32,006 nucleotides of DNA, taken from the NCBI RefSeq assembly GCF_008124605.1, contig NZ_VRYN01000010.1, forward strand, positions 1 to 32,006, in the 5' to 3' direction. The stretch's first letter is position 1, and every line of letters begins with the position of its first letter. Positions 1 to 7,919 of this stretch are shown here, piece by piece. This stretch comes from Halobacterium salinarum DSM 3754 (lineage in GTDB: Archaea > Halobacteriota > Halobacteria > Halobacteriales > Halobacteriaceae). Below the pieces are notes generated by a model. That model ran no database searches, was not told where the DNA came from, and saw only the letters and a program-made list of their open reading frames with translations. A program made the translations under genes and the position numbers.

Positions 1-2
1 TG

Positions 3-164
3 CACTACGAATACGTGGCGACGCCGCGCCGAGGCGGGCGTCGCCTCTGGTGGTGGCCGTACAAGGAGTTCGTGAATATGGTTCGACGGGCAGCGTGGAC
101 GGCCCTCGCGGTGCGTCGGGCCGTCCCCGCGAACCGGCCACCAGACGACCGGTTCCACCGGTAG
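3..164 (+). CDS. 3' end of an unidentified gene (partial)
   Basis: A reading frame open from the left edge ends at a TAG at 162-164 and gives 53 residues. It begins HYEYVATPRRGG and contains an aromatic stretch (LWWWPYKEF) followed by an arginine/alanine-rich helix and a basic C-terminus. The start lies outside the window. I do not recognise the family. The frame has the codon character of a haloarchaeal gene and is followed by a strong hairpin, which fits a real 3' end. The opposite-strand frame over the same bases is very arginine- and serine-rich and looks like its shadow. A non-coding alternative cannot be excluded because so little is visible. Confidence 0.45.
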   Translation, partial: HYEYVATPRRGGRRLWWWPYKEFVNMVRRAAWTALAVRRAVPANRPPDDRFHR

Positions 165-200
165 TCACCCACCGAGTACGGCGTCTCCGCAAGTGGCAAC

Positions 201-240
201 GCTGTCGCGTCGGCGGCTGAGCGCCGCCGACAGCGACAGC
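201..240. terminator. Long hairpin, possible terminator
   Basis: Bases 201-217 pair with 223-240 in a 17-bp stem with one bulged A (232) and a five-base loop (TGAGC). It lies 37 bases past the stop of the truncated gene and 6 bases before the 94-bp inverted repeat. No T-run follows in the + direction, so it may instead be a structured boundary of the repeat. Confidence 0.45.
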
Positions 241-246
241 TCCGCC

Positions 247-340
247 TTCGATCAGCGTTGCTCAACCGTGATCGACGACTCACCACAACAGAACAGATGG
301 CTCAAGTCGGATTAGCCGGCGATGCTTTGTGAGGTACTGA
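247..340 (+). repeat. Left copy of 94-bp terminal inverted repeat
   Basis: These 94 bases are the exact reverse complement of the last 94 bases of the window (31913-32006). Identity stops at 340/341 on the inner side (GGTACTGA followed by T here, by G in the partner). On the outer side the partner copy is cut by the window edge, so the repeat may continue leftward through 246 and beyond. The pair encloses about 31.6 kb. It could be the ends of an inserted element, an inverted duplication able to flip the interval, or an assembly edge effect. Confidence 0.9.
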
Positions 341-490
341 TGATATCTTTGCCAGGCCACCATTCATTACCCAAGACAATTGAAATACGACCCAGACAAA
401 TAGCTCATAATACGCTTGTCAATCACTATGAACTGGTTGACTAGGGCTTGGGGAGGGGCTCTATCTCTGTTCTCCAGAGCGAGGCAAGCG

Positions 491-496
491 TTTATA
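491..496 (+). promoter_or_regulatory. TATA-like box for the 34-codon ORF
   Basis: TTTATA lies 30 bases before the ATG at 526, the spacing expected of a haloarchaeal leaderless promoter. The stretch 341-490 shows nothing else I can name. Confidence 0.45.
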
Positions 497-525
497 CAGT
501 AGAAGAACTAAGATTCGGTTGACCA

Positions 526-630
526 ATGAGTCTTGACCAAGCGGTTGACGAAGCGCTCGCGACACACAATATGTCGCGCAGCGAAGAGGCCGAGGAAACG
601 GGCCGAACAGTCGCCACGCTTCAAGACTAG
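526..630 (+). CDS. 34-residue hypothetical protein
   Basis: The ATG at 526 opens a 34-codon frame ending TAG at 628-630. The product is acidic and helical in character (it starts MSLDQAVDEALATHN and has a Glu-rich middle). A TATA-like box lies 30 bases upstream, which supports expression as a leaderless message. It converges on the Fic/Doc-like gene with only 9 bases between stops. No family is recognised. It could be a truncated antitoxin or regulator fragment, because its N-terminus resembles the first helix of small DNA-binding proteins, but this is inference and the ORF may be fortuitous. Confidence 0.4.
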   Translation: MSLDQAVDEALATHNMSRSEEAEETGRTVATLQD

Positions 631-639
631 TAGAGCCGC

Positions 640-1515
640 TTAGTCGAGATTCCGGATCTTTTCCGCGAATTCTGCTTTCGAGAGGCCAGACGTGTCTTTT
701 AGCTCCGGATAGCCGGCACGGTCGACAGCCTCCTCAACGAACGTGACCCAGAGATCCTCGTGCTTCTCCGCGTAGACGATTTTCGCCTCAGTTGGGTACA
801 TATCCAGCTCGTATTCAGTCAGGTCGATCTCAACTGCGTGTTTTCGCTCAAGCGTTCGCGCACCGAAGCTATACAGGTGCTTGAAGAGGACGTTCTTCCG
901 TCGAACGGTCAACAGTCGCTTCGATTCGTTGATGTACTGGTTCACCCATTCCCGCCAGTCGTAGGATTTTGGATCGGTCTCTACGGAGGTTTCTGGCATA
1001 GCGAAATCCGGATTTAGACGCCGGAGGTAGAACTGAACCAATGCAACAGCGGTTCGATGGTTGGCATTCGGAAGCGCGTGTTTGAGGATCAGATTCGAGG
1101 CGAGTCGGCCCGCTACATCTGTTGCTGATCCTTCCCACGACGTCCGGTCGAGAACGTCCGGCAGTGCATCGACGTCGATATTCTTGTACGCCTCAACGGG
1201 AGTTCCCTCTTCTTCTTCGTTCTGAGCGATAAGTGCGCGGTAAATCTCGAGGAGACGAACGACGATGGTACTGTTGTCGGCACTCATCTCTGAGAGCGAC
1301 TCGTTCAGGTTAAAATCAATCTCTTGGACAGGTCCACCGCCGACGCGGGATGTGTAGATAACGTAGAACGTTTTGTCAATATCGTATTTCTGGACCTTCA
1401 CTGCGACGTCATCGCCGTAGCCGACGATCTGCGAGACGATTTCGTCAGGATCTGGATGGACGAAGTCAAGAGAGAACTGCTTGTCACCAAGGTGGTGGTA
1501 GTAGACGTGGCCCAT
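640..1515 (-). CDS. Fic/Doc-like protein (putative toxin or nucleotidyl/phospho-transferase)
   Basis: This is a 291-residue acidic protein. Residues 146-154 read HALPNANHR, which matches the Doc version of the Fic catalytic loop HxFx(D/N)(A/G)N(K/G)R with Leu for Phe and His for Lys. A hydrophobic helix follows (TAVALVQFYL), as in Fic folds. Fic proteins AMPylate targets; Doc phosphorylates EF-Tu and is the toxin of a toxin-antitoxin pair. The N-terminal 120 residues and C-terminal 120 residues resemble nothing I can name, and the protein is about twice the length of Doc, so it is a Doc-like core within a larger protein. No classical antitoxin (Phd) is adjacent. The only near neighbour is the convergent 34-codon ORF. 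The ATG at 1515 is chosen because the sequence reads coherently from there. The class call rests on one motif. Confidence 0.65.
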   Translation of the reverse strand: MGHVYYHHLGDKQFSLDFVHPDPDEIVSQIVGYGDDVAVKVQKYDIDKTFYVIYTSRVGGGPVQEIDFNLNESLSEMSADNSTIVVRLLEIYRALIAQNEEEEGTPVEAYKNIDVDALPDVLDRTSWEGSATDVAGRLASNLILKHALPNANHRTAVALVQFYLRRLNPDFAMPETSVETDPKSYDWREWVNQYINESKRLLTVRRKNVLFKHLYSFGARTLERKHAVEIDLTEYELDMYPTEAKIVYAEKHEDLWVTFVEEAVDRAGYPELKDTSGLSKAEFAEKIRNLD

Positions 1516-1734
1516 CTGCGTGTGTATTACTACTCATCTATGCTTCTTAATCAAGTTCACGAGCGAGACTTTCATCGAAGAGTCAGAGAACTGCTTGATA
1601 ACGTCATTGAGCGTGCCGAAGCCAACGACCGGAAGACGGTCCAGCCCCGCGATCTGTAGGCCTGCGTAACGCAGCCAACCCCAGCACTCGAACGTAGCTT
1701 TTTGAGGGTCCTGTTCAGAAGTCAGGAAACGGAG

Positions 1735-2198
1735 ATGGCGGACGCACCGGATACCGAACGGCAGGCGGTCAACCCCGATTCGAGAGCGGTCCTCAGCGTG
1801 TCCCAGCTCAACGACCGGATCGCGTCGGCGTTGTCACTTCCCTCCGAGGGGACGCCCGGTACGACATTCAGAAAGCGATTCGCGAGCAGGACCCCACCGT
1901 CGACATCTTGGTGAAGGACACAACCGTCTAGGGGTCGGACGCGCCGACGTCCATCGTGAACGGCATTCACCATCTCGGCCGCTTGGAGGACGTCGATTCG
2001 ATCATCGTCGGTCGTGGGGGCAGGAGTGATTCGAACCTCCAAGCACTTAACACCGAGAGGGTTGCAGAGGCGATCTTCACAGCCAATATACCGGTGGTTA
2101 CGGCGATTGGACACACCGATGACCGACTCATCGCGGATCAAGTGGCGGACGAGTACGACCTCGACGAGGGCAGCGGCGAAGTTGTGGAGGTCGAGTAA
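1735..2198 (+). pseudogene. xseA: Decayed exonuclease VII large subunit gene
   Basis: The first frame (from ATG 1735) gives a typical XseA start including VLSVSQLNDRIA and is then cut. Around 1840-1857 the reading frame changes, and the OB-fold region of roughly 100 residues is missing. The next frame reads YDIQKAIREQDPTVDILVKD, meets a TAG at 1929-1931 where homologues most likely have Gln, and continues in the same frame with IVNGIHHL, IIVGRGG, SDSNLQ and IGHTDDRLIADQVAD. These are the exonuclease VII catalytic-core motifs. After that the protein stops early. Exonuclease VII digests single-stranded DNA. Here the gene has one large deletion with a frame change, one nonsense codon and a truncated C-terminus, so no working enzyme is expected. 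Confidence 0.85.
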
Positions 2199-2215
2199 GT
2201 GAATTTGCGCTGTTT

Positions 2216-2258
2216 CTTAACCAACAGGTGCTCACCAGCCTCCAGATTGTTGGTTAAG
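2216..2258. promoter_or_regulatory. Widely spaced dyad CTTAACCAACA / TGTTGGTTAAG
   Basis: Perfect 11-base half-sites at 2216-2226 and 2248-2258 are separated by 21 bases, placing their TTAACCAA/TTGGTTAA cores 33 bases apart. It lies between the dead xseA gene and the promoter of the transfer operon. A dyad with the same core and nearly the same geometry occurs at 24482-24523. It could be an operator or a replication or transfer site. Confidence 0.6.
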
Positions 2259-2334
2259 ACTGTTTTCTGTAGAAGCAACTCATAATTTGGTTATAATCTA
2301 CCCAACAAACTTGTATCACTTGATGGCCAGAAAG

Positions 2335-2342
2335 TATTTATT
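2335..2342 (+). promoter_or_regulatory. TATA-like box of the transfer operon
   Basis: TATTTATT lies in an AT-rich patch within otherwise GC-rich sequence. The predicted start of transcription, about 25 bases on, falls at about 2365, leaving a leader of about 40 bases before the ATG at 2407. A dyad lies exactly there. Confidence 0.45.
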
Positions 2343-2366
2343 CACTATCCAGCTACCGCACCAATA

Positions 2367-2389
2367 TGTACCGAGACTCAGCCGGTACA
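2367..2389. promoter_or_regulatory. Dyad at the predicted transcription start (possible operator)
   Basis: TGTACCG (2367-2373) is the inverse of CGGTACA (2383-2389), with nine bases between. It sits at the predicted start of the operon message, just before the regulator-like first gene, which suggests autoregulation. This is inferred from position only. Confidence 0.4.
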
Positions 2390-2406
2390 TACCCATACCC
2401 GCACGT

Positions 2407-2685
2407 ATGATTACGAGGTCAGTCACCATTGAGGACATCGATGACCTGTACCTGATGTGGAACGACCACATCAACGCCTCCGCCCTCTATCGCCGCGCCC
2501 TCCGCGAGGAAATGGAAGTCCGCGATGTTGATCCCGACGAACTCCGCGATCTCCTCGAACGGGCCCGCGAGCAGGGGTACACCCTCGAAGAGATCGCAGA
2601 GGACACCAACCGATTCGACGACCTCCAGTCGCTCGTCGAAGAGCAGCAGAACCAGCCACCGGCTGGAGACGCCACCGATGATTGA
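2407..2685 (+). CDS. Small RHH-like regulator, first gene of the transfer operon
   Basis: This 92-residue acidic protein has residues 1-40 resembling a ribbon-helix-helix DNA-binding domain: a short strand (TRSVTIED) followed by two helices (DDLYLMWNDH and ASALYRRALREEMEVR). The rest is a coiled-coil-like acidic helix and a short disordered tail. An in-frame start further upstream (2287) would add about 40 residues that do not look coding and would cross the TATA-like box, so I chose the ATG at 2407. Six bases separate its stop from the next gene. A dyad at 2367-2389 could be its binding site. Role as repressor of the transfer genes is inferred from fold resemblance and position; a structural subunit is possible. 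Confidence 0.6.
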   Translation: MITRSVTIEDIDDLYLMWNDHINASALYRRALREEMEVRDVDPDELRDLLERAREQGYTLEEIAEDTNRFDDLQSLVEEQQNQPPAGDATDD

Positions 2686-2691
2686 CCCGCT

Positions 2692-3111
2692 ATGTCACAG
2701 GACCAGAGTCCCTCCGACCCTGAGCGTAGCATCGACACCGAGTCACCGCTGACCAACACGATCCCTCGGCAGGCAGCGCTCACCGTCTTTCTCCTGAGCC
2801 TGTTCGCCGTCCAGCCGGTCGCCGCCCAAAGCAACGCCGTCTGTAGCGCGGACAACCTTCCGAGCATGATTGAGGGGTTCTTCCAACTGACCACCGCGCT
2901 GGGGATCGTCGGTCTCGCCATCGTCTGGCAGGCTGACTCCCTCATCGAGATGTTCACCCTCAATCCAGAGCAGAAGAAGGGCCTGAAGCGGCACAAGCGC
3001 TCGGCGATGAAGTCCGCGGTCGTCCTCGTCGTCCTCGGCCCGCTGTACACCGTTGCTGGGTCGATGATGGGCCTCCCGCTGGCGCAGTGTGTCGACCTCG
3101 TCCCCTGGTAA
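2692..3111 (+). CDS. Small two-helix membrane protein, VirB2-like position
   Basis: 139 residues. An N-terminal hydrophilic segment of about 25 residues precedes a hydrophobic stretch ending VAAQ, which looks like a signal segment. A second hydrophobic helix follows at about residues 60-80, then a basic loop (KKGLKRHKRSAMKSA), then a third hydrophobic helix (VVLVVLGPLYTVAGSMMG). Two cysteines lie outside the helices. Small proteins with a cleaved leader and two helices around a basic loop are typical of VirB2/TraA pilins and of membrane subunits encoded at the start of type IV secretion operons. No sequence-level homology is claimed. It is co-directional and closely spaced with the downstream transfer genes. 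Confidence 0.6.
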   Translation: MSQDQSPSDPERSIDTESPLTNTIPRQAALTVFLLSLFAVQPVAAQSNAVCSADNLPSMIEGFFQLTTALGIVGLAIVWQADSLIEMFTLNPEQKKGLKRHKRSAMKSAVVLVVLGPLYTVAGSMMGLPLAQCVDLVPW

Positions 3112-3139
3112 CCACCCCGTAGTCCCCATCGCGAGCCCT

Positions 3140-4873
3140 ATGAACCATCGAGAGCTCGCCGTGGTCATGGCCGGCTTGCTCGTGACGAGCCTAGTCACGG
3201 GTCTCGTCGCCGCTGACCCGCCGCGACCAGGTACGGAAGGGAATGGACTCTCGGAAAACGAGTCGGCAACGCTGTGGTCACGTGATGCGGACAGCTACAT
3301 CAGCCAGGAGGAGTACCGCCAGCGCTACGGCGAGAACCGTTCCGCTGTCCATCAGGTCGCCAACGGGACGGACGTTACGTTCAAACGGCCGCCCGCGACC
3401 GCGGCGACGTGGACGCGCAACGACTTCGAGAACCTCGACGCCGGCGGGGCAGATACGTCCGTGTATCCGCCGCACGCGGACCTTGAGGACGGGGTCTTCA
3501 TCGAAGACGCCCACGCAACGATTTTCGCGGTCCAGCCCTCTACTCGGGGGCACCTCGAGTCCGGTGAAACCCCACTCTATATCGCGCCGAATGGGACGAT
3601 GCGGGGGTTCGTTGATTACCGCGTTCGCGTGCCCAACGGGAGTTCCTCCGGCAACACGACTATCTCGTGGTCGCTCACGGAGCACGAGACCGAGGAAGTC
3701 CGGTTGAAGAAGGACGGCGAGACCATCGCCGAGCGTGCCGGGTCCCATACGCCTGCCCTCGACTACCAAATCGAGGACGACTGGAGTGCGGATCTCACGC
3801 TGGAGGCGGAGATTCGCGTTCGGCTGAAGAAGACTGTCAGGACCGAGCGTGGTAACCGGACGGACACCGACGTCACCTATCGGACGGAATCACGGAACGT
3901 CTCCGATTCGATCGCCGTCGAGATCTACGACCTCTCGGCGTATCCCTACTATGCGGAGTACCCGGACGGCGACGGCGGTGTGGCCATCTTCCAGTCGCGG
4001 CCGTGGCAGGGATATACGCTCACCGAGGACGGTGAGGCACGAGTCCGTGGCATCTGGCGGTTCTACACGGCTCGGAACACCAACTGGGACACACTCGTTC
4101 GGTCGAACCGGATGGATAGCGCCACCGTCGAGTCAGACGCGATTCCGGTGTACGTCCACGCGTATCCGTCACGCATCGGCCCGCGTGCTGAGCCGGTCCG
4201 GGACGGCCCCGAACTCATCGAGACATGGGGGACTGACCGCCCGTCCCCCGTCGGCACCATCGGCGAGAACATCAACATCGACATCGTCAACCAGTCGTAC
4301 ACGACGACGTACGGCGTCGCCGTTCGGGCGGAGACCATCGACCGCGAAGCGCTCCACGTTGCGGGGATCGTGCGGGGTGTGAACGCCTCGATTGTCGAAC
4401 CGGATGGGGGCTCCGAGCGCCAACTCCGGCGCAGCAACCTCACGGTCAAGGTCCTCGAACAGAATCAGTCACAGGCGACCCTCAGAATCGAGCTACGGGA
4501 CAATCAGACCGACGCCCCAATCACGCTCGACGATAGCCGTCAGTATCCGATTGGCGGAACCACCCGGAACGGGTACATCACCGTCGCAGATCAGCGCGTT
4601 GAGACCAACGAATCAGGCGTTGCAATCGTGACGATCGACGAGCCGGGGATCTACACGGCTCGGTACCATCCGGGTTCGTGGCTTGGCCATAATCCCGCGT
4701 ACGTAAGCGATTCCGCGACGGCACGCTGGCATCCACTTGGGACAATCGACGGCTGGCTTACGCTGGTGTTCGAGGTCGGCTGGCAGCTGCTGCCGTTCTT
4801 CGTGATGTTCTACGCCGGCAAGCGACTCTTGCGGATGCTCGGCCCCGAAGAGATCTTCCAGAAAAACCCATGA
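3140..4873 (+). CDS. Large secreted, C-terminally anchored protein of the transfer operon
   Basis: 577 residues from the ATG at 3140. This start is chosen because it gives a classical signal peptide (MNHRELAVVMAGLLVTSLVTG, with cleavage probably after VAA); an earlier start at 3089 adds a proline-rich stretch that spoils it. The body is acidic, rich in beta-type sequence and has many N-x-S/T sequons, as in haloarchaeal surface glycoproteins. The region at about residues 450-540 reads like an Ig/carboxypeptidase-regulatory-like domain (GYITVADQRV, GVAIVTIDEPGIYTARY). A single membrane helix (LPFFVMFYAGKRLLRML) with a basic stop-transfer lies near the C-terminus. It would sit outside the cell, attached to the membrane, perhaps in mating contact. 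The last four bases overlap the next gene. Function is inferred from position. Confidence 0.75.
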   Translation: MNHRELAVVMAGLLVTSLVTGLVAADPPRPGTEGNGLSENESATLWSRDADSYISQEEYRQRYGENRSAVHQVANGTDVTFKRPPATAATWTRNDFENLDAGGADTSVYPPHADLEDGVFIEDAHATIFAVQPSTRGHLESGETPLYIAPNGTMRGFVDYRVRVPNGSSSGNTTISWSLTEHETEEVRLKKDGETIAERAGSHTPALDYQIEDDWSADLTLEAEIRVRLKKTVRTERGNRTDTDVTYRTESRNVSDSIAVEIYDLSAYPYYAEYPDGDGGVAIFQSRPWQGYTLTEDGEARVRGIWRFYTARNTNWDTLVRSNRMDSATVESDAIPVYVHAYPSRIGPRAEPVRDGPELIETWGTDRPSPVGTIGENINIDIVNQSYTTTYGVAVRAETIDREALHVAGIVRGVNASIVEPDGGSERQLRRSNLTVKVLEQNQSQATLRIELRDNQTDAPITLDDSRQYPIGGTTRNGYITVADQRVETNESGVAIVTIDEPGIYTARYHPGSWLGHNPAYVSDSATARWHPLGTIDGWLTLVFEVGWQLLPFFVMFYAGKRLLRMLGPEEIFQKNP

Positions 4874-5727
4874 CTCGAAACAATCCCCACATCAGTAGAC
4901 GGACCGCCCTCCGAACAGTCGCCGGTACCGCTCTGGCGAGCATGGCCGGTTGTATGGATGACAACGGAAGTGCCGGCCCTAACGGTAGTTCAAGTCCAAA
5001 AGGTGAATCCGGTGTGTTCCGGCAGGTGACTGTCGAAGGAACAGAACTCATAGTCCAGTTCGATTCGGATTCGGAGTTCGACCAGATCAACCTCATCCAA
5101 CCGGACGGCGAACTGCTCGGACAGCGGGAGGTCGCCACAGGTTCCCAACAAGTCTCATTTGATATCGGCACAACGTACGCTCCTGGTGAGTACGAAATAG
5201 TAGCACTCAGCGGTGAGGAAACAGTTGGTGAGAGCTCGCTTTCTGTCCAGCCAAACCTCGGGATCGTCGAGATGGGCATCGGTAGAAACCAGCCCGAAGA
5301 GATGTGGGATGAATCAGAAAGCGAAATCGATGAAGAGGCTTACGTCACACTCGAAAACCAGGGAACTGGGCCCGATGCGGTTACAAAATTGCTCTTCATC
5401 GGTGATGTCCCCTATCCGTCCGACGAAGAGGGAACGAACTATGTCGATGATGAAGACGTAAGCGGGACTTACGACCCGGAATCCGATTCCGAGGTCAAGC
5501 AGATCATAATCGTGCCCGGGGAGCAAATTACGCTCTATAGTTCACGCTCCCCGTTTGCTTTCGTTCCTGGAGCAGGCACGTCCTGCTCGGAGGAGTCGAA
5601 GACTGGTGAGTTTGAACTAATACTCGAGACGCGGGTTAGCAGGGACCGAGTCACCAAAACGTACAGTATCCAGTATTCAGGCGCCCAAGAAACCGATAAC
5701 TGCGAAATTTCCATCAGTGAGACCTAA
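4870..5727 (+). CDS. Tat-exported lipoprotein
   Basis: 285 residues. The N-terminus has a twin-arginine signal (SRRTALRTVAG) followed by a lipobox-like MAGC at residues 25-28, so it is probably exported folded by Tat and lipid-anchored at Cys28, as is common in haloarchaea. A Gly/Ser/Asn-rich linker (about 30-47) leads into a beta-rich acidic domain. Two later cysteines (in the FVPGAGTSCSEES region and the DNCEIS tail) could form a disulphide. It overlaps the previous gene by four bases (ATGA) and lies two bases before the next, so it is translationally coupled to the transfer genes. The lipoprotein would be a surface partner of the conjugation apparatus, by analogy with VirB7-type lipoproteins. 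No homology to those is seen. Confidence 0.75.
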   Translation: MTRNNPHISRRTALRTVAGTALASMAGCMDDNGSAGPNGSSSPKGESGVFRQVTVEGTELIVQFDSDSEFDQINLIQPDGELLGQREVATGSQQVSFDIGTTYAPGEYEIVALSGEETVGESSLSVQPNLGIVEMGIGRNQPEEMWDESESEIDEEAYVTLENQGTGPDAVTKLLFIGDVPYPSDEEGTNYVDDEDVSGTYDPESDSEVKQIIIVPGEQITLYSSRSPFAFVPGAGTSCSEESKTGEFELILETRVSRDRVTKTYSIQYSGAQETDNCEISISET

Positions 5728-5729
5728 CC

Positions 5730-6791
5730 ATGGTTGATCTAATCGACGTCGTCCTTGAGGGGTTCAAAGAGGCCGTCGATTGGATTGTCGGCCTCTTCAT
5801 GCACGGCCTGCGTTCCGGCTATGAGACCCTCACCGAGGAGATGTTTGGGACACCAACGCCGGAGACGGATGGTGCGTTCGTCTTCGGAGAGCCCAGTAAT
5901 GCCCCGTGGCCGTCAATTCAGGACGCGCTTGTCGGTGGTGAGATCATGTTGATCTCGCTGCTCCTCCTCGTGATGTGCGTTCAGGGGCGTCACACGATCC
6001 GTATATTCAATATTGGAAGTGCATACGAGGCCAGACGCACCAAGAAAACTGCTTGGGTCGGCGCGTTTCTGATTATCAGCTGGTACTGGGTCAGTATTCT
6101 TGGACTCTACATCGTGGATGGGTTCACAATTGCCCTGATGCCGAGTCTGGGTTCTTTAGCCGATGCAATGCTCAACTTGCTCGAAGTCTCAATCACAAAC
6201 CCTGGGCTTTCACTCGTATTCGCACTTATTGGAGGACTCTCGATGTGGGCTTTGGAGGCCCTCTACTACATTCGCGAAGTCCTGCTCTACGTCTACGTGT
6301 ATGGGATGCCGATTGCGTTCGCGCTGGCCTACGGAAACATCCCCGTGCTCTCGGATATCGCGATGGGCTTTAGCAAGAAATTCGTCCCGTTAGCGATCCT
6401 GCCTCTGCCTGCAGCAGTGGTGTTCAAAGGATACGACTTGCTGTACTCTCAGAACGCCATCGCTCCGAGTAGTCCGTTTTTGCGGTATCTAGTCGCGGCA
6501 TCACTCCCACTGATCGCACTTTACCTGACTTGGAAGACGTTCAAATACGCGACCCCACTCACGGCGAAGGTTCTCGGCGGTGCGACCAAGGGAGCGGCTC
6601 TCATCGGCGGTGTCGCCGCTGGGGCCTATATCGGTGGCGCCGGCGTCGCGACGACGGCGGCCCGATGGGGACCGAAGGCCGCAGCGGGCCACGCTGTGGC
6701 GCAGAAAGCTGCATCTCGGGGCTCGAATAGCGACGAAGACAGCGGGACGCCGTCCTACCGGCGGACCGAGAACGACCCTGGAAGCTACTAA
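5730..6791 (+). CDS. Polytopic membrane protein, VirB6/TrbL-like
   Basis: 353 residues with an amphipathic N-terminus, then about six to seven hydrophobic segments (for example IMLISLLLLVMCV, AFLIISWYWVSILGLYIV, LSLVFALIGGLSMWALEAL, VLLYVYVYGMPIAFALAY and LVAASLPLIALYLTW). A Gly/Ala-rich stretch follows (AALIGGVAAGAYIGGAGVATT), then a hydrophilic Ser/Asp/Arg tail. This organisation, a multi-span protein followed by a glycine-rich helix and polar tail, is that of VirB6/TrbL channel components of type IV secretion systems, and its place just before the VirB3/VirB4-like genes agrees. The identification is architectural only. Confidence 0.65.
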   Translation: MVDLIDVVLEGFKEAVDWIVGLFMHGLRSGYETLTEEMFGTPTPETDGAFVFGEPSNAPWPSIQDALVGGEIMLISLLLLVMCVQGRHTIRIFNIGSAYEARRTKKTAWVGAFLIISWYWVSILGLYIVDGFTIALMPSLGSLADAMLNLLEVSITNPGLSLVFALIGGLSMWALEALYYIREVLLYVYVYGMPIAFALAYGNIPVLSDIAMGFSKKFVPLAILPLPAAVVFKGYDLLYSQNAIAPSSPFLRYLVAASLPLIALYLTWKTFKYATPLTAKVLGGATKGAALIGGVAAGAYIGGAGVATTAARWGPKAAAGHAVAQKAASRGSNSDEDSGTPSYRRTENDPGSY

Positions 6792-6797
6792 CAATCC

Positions 6798-7919
6798 ATG
6801 TCCATCGACCAAGACGCAGCCGCACGGCGCATCATGGACCAGTTCGGTGAGGAGAGTCGCATCCCTTCCCTCAACATCGAGGAAGGCGACGTTGGCGTCC
6901 TCATCGCCTTCCCGATCGTCGGCCTGTTTGTCGCGGGCCTCACCGGCATCGAATCACTTGCTCTCCCGTTCGTCGCAGGGGGGTTCGGGTTCGGCGTTGC
7001 AATCGTCTACGTCTCGCCCGACCACCTCAACGCGTGGACGTGGACGAAAGACGTCTATCGCTACGTCAAGCGCCCCCAGATCACGTTCAGTTCCCCAGAG
7101 GAGGCCAACAGTAGTACCAACGAGACAGAGCGCAACGAGGGCGGGCTCGCGAACTACACGCCGTTCAAGCCCGACGAACGAACGCAGGACCTCACGAACA
7201 TCGAACGGGCGTGGCCGGGGGCTGGTGCGATCCAGCGCGCCGACGGCACGATGGAGGCGTTCATCGAGATCGACCCGGACAACATGGACTTCGCGATGTC
7301 CGACGACTGGGCCCAGCTCCAGGACGCCGGCGAGGAGTTCGCCAACAAGGAACTCGACTCCGAGCTCAAACTCCACGCGACAACCCGCTCATTTCCGGTG
7401 GAGCAGATCACCGAGACCATCGAGGAGCGCCTCACTGACGAAGACGTCACGGAGAACCCGATCTTCCGGGAACTCCTCGAGGAGTACCGGGAGACACGGC
7501 CGAAGGAGATGCGTGACCGGGGCATCCAGCAAGTCCGGTACTACATCGGCGTCCAAGTCAGCCCGATAGAGGTCTACGACCGCTTCCGCGACGAGGGCAC
7601 GCCGGCCGAGAAGCTGACCCAGTTCCCCGTCATCGGATTCCTCTTCAATCCGTTCGTGACCCGCCGAGAGGACCTTACCGACGTCGAGCGCCGTGCCCAG
7701 ATGTTCGAGAAGCTGGACAGCCGAGTCAACGACGTGCGGTCGGAGTTCATCCAGCAGGCCTCGGGGTGGTCCGCCCGCCGGCTCGGCACGGTCGAACTCT
7801 TCGTGTTGAATATGGACTTCTGGAACGGCCGCGAACACGACTACGACGAAGCCGAGCGCGTCGTTCGCGAACAACCGATCATCGGCCATTCACGCCGGGA
7901 GGATGCCCACGATGCGTAA
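6798..7919 (+). CDS. VirB3/PrgI-like membrane protein with a VirB4-N-like extension
   Basis: 373 residues. A short cytoplasmic N-terminus is followed by two adjacent membrane helices (about residues 31-68: VLIAFPIVGLFVAGLTG and ALPFVAGGFGFGVAIVYV). A W-T-W-T-K-D-V-Y motif then leads into a long acidic soluble domain. Two helices at the N-terminus directly upstream of the ATPase gene is the arrangement of VirB3 and PrgI family proteins. The soluble domain (about 130-370) looks like the mixed alpha/beta N-terminal domain of VirB4-type ATPases, so VirB4 may be split here. The stop codon lies inside the start of the next gene (8-base overlap), implying coupled translation. Confidence 0.7.
   Translation: MSIDQDAAARRIMDQFGEESRIPSLNIEEGDVGVLIAFPIVGLFVAGLTGIESLALPFVAGGFGFGVAIVYVSPDHLNAWTWTKDVYRYVKRPQITFSSPEEANSSTNETERNEGGLANYTPFKPDERTQDLTNIERAWPGAGAIQRADGTMEAFIEIDPDNMDFAMSDDWAQLQDAGEEFANKELDSELKLHATTRSFPVEQITETIEERLTDEDVTENPIFRELLEEYRETRPKEMRDRGIQQVRYYIGVQVSPIEVYDRFRDEGTPAEKLTQFPVIGFLFNPFVTRREDLTDVERRAQMFEKLDSRVNDVRSEFIQQASGWSARRLGTVELFVLNMDFWNGREHDYDEAERVVREQPIIGHSRREDAHDA

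Noticed and set aside
5-286. 93-codon minus-strand frame at the left edge
   Set aside because: It spans the hairpin and the inverted repeat, and its composition is mostly Arg, Ser and Ala; the + strand tail is a better candidate.
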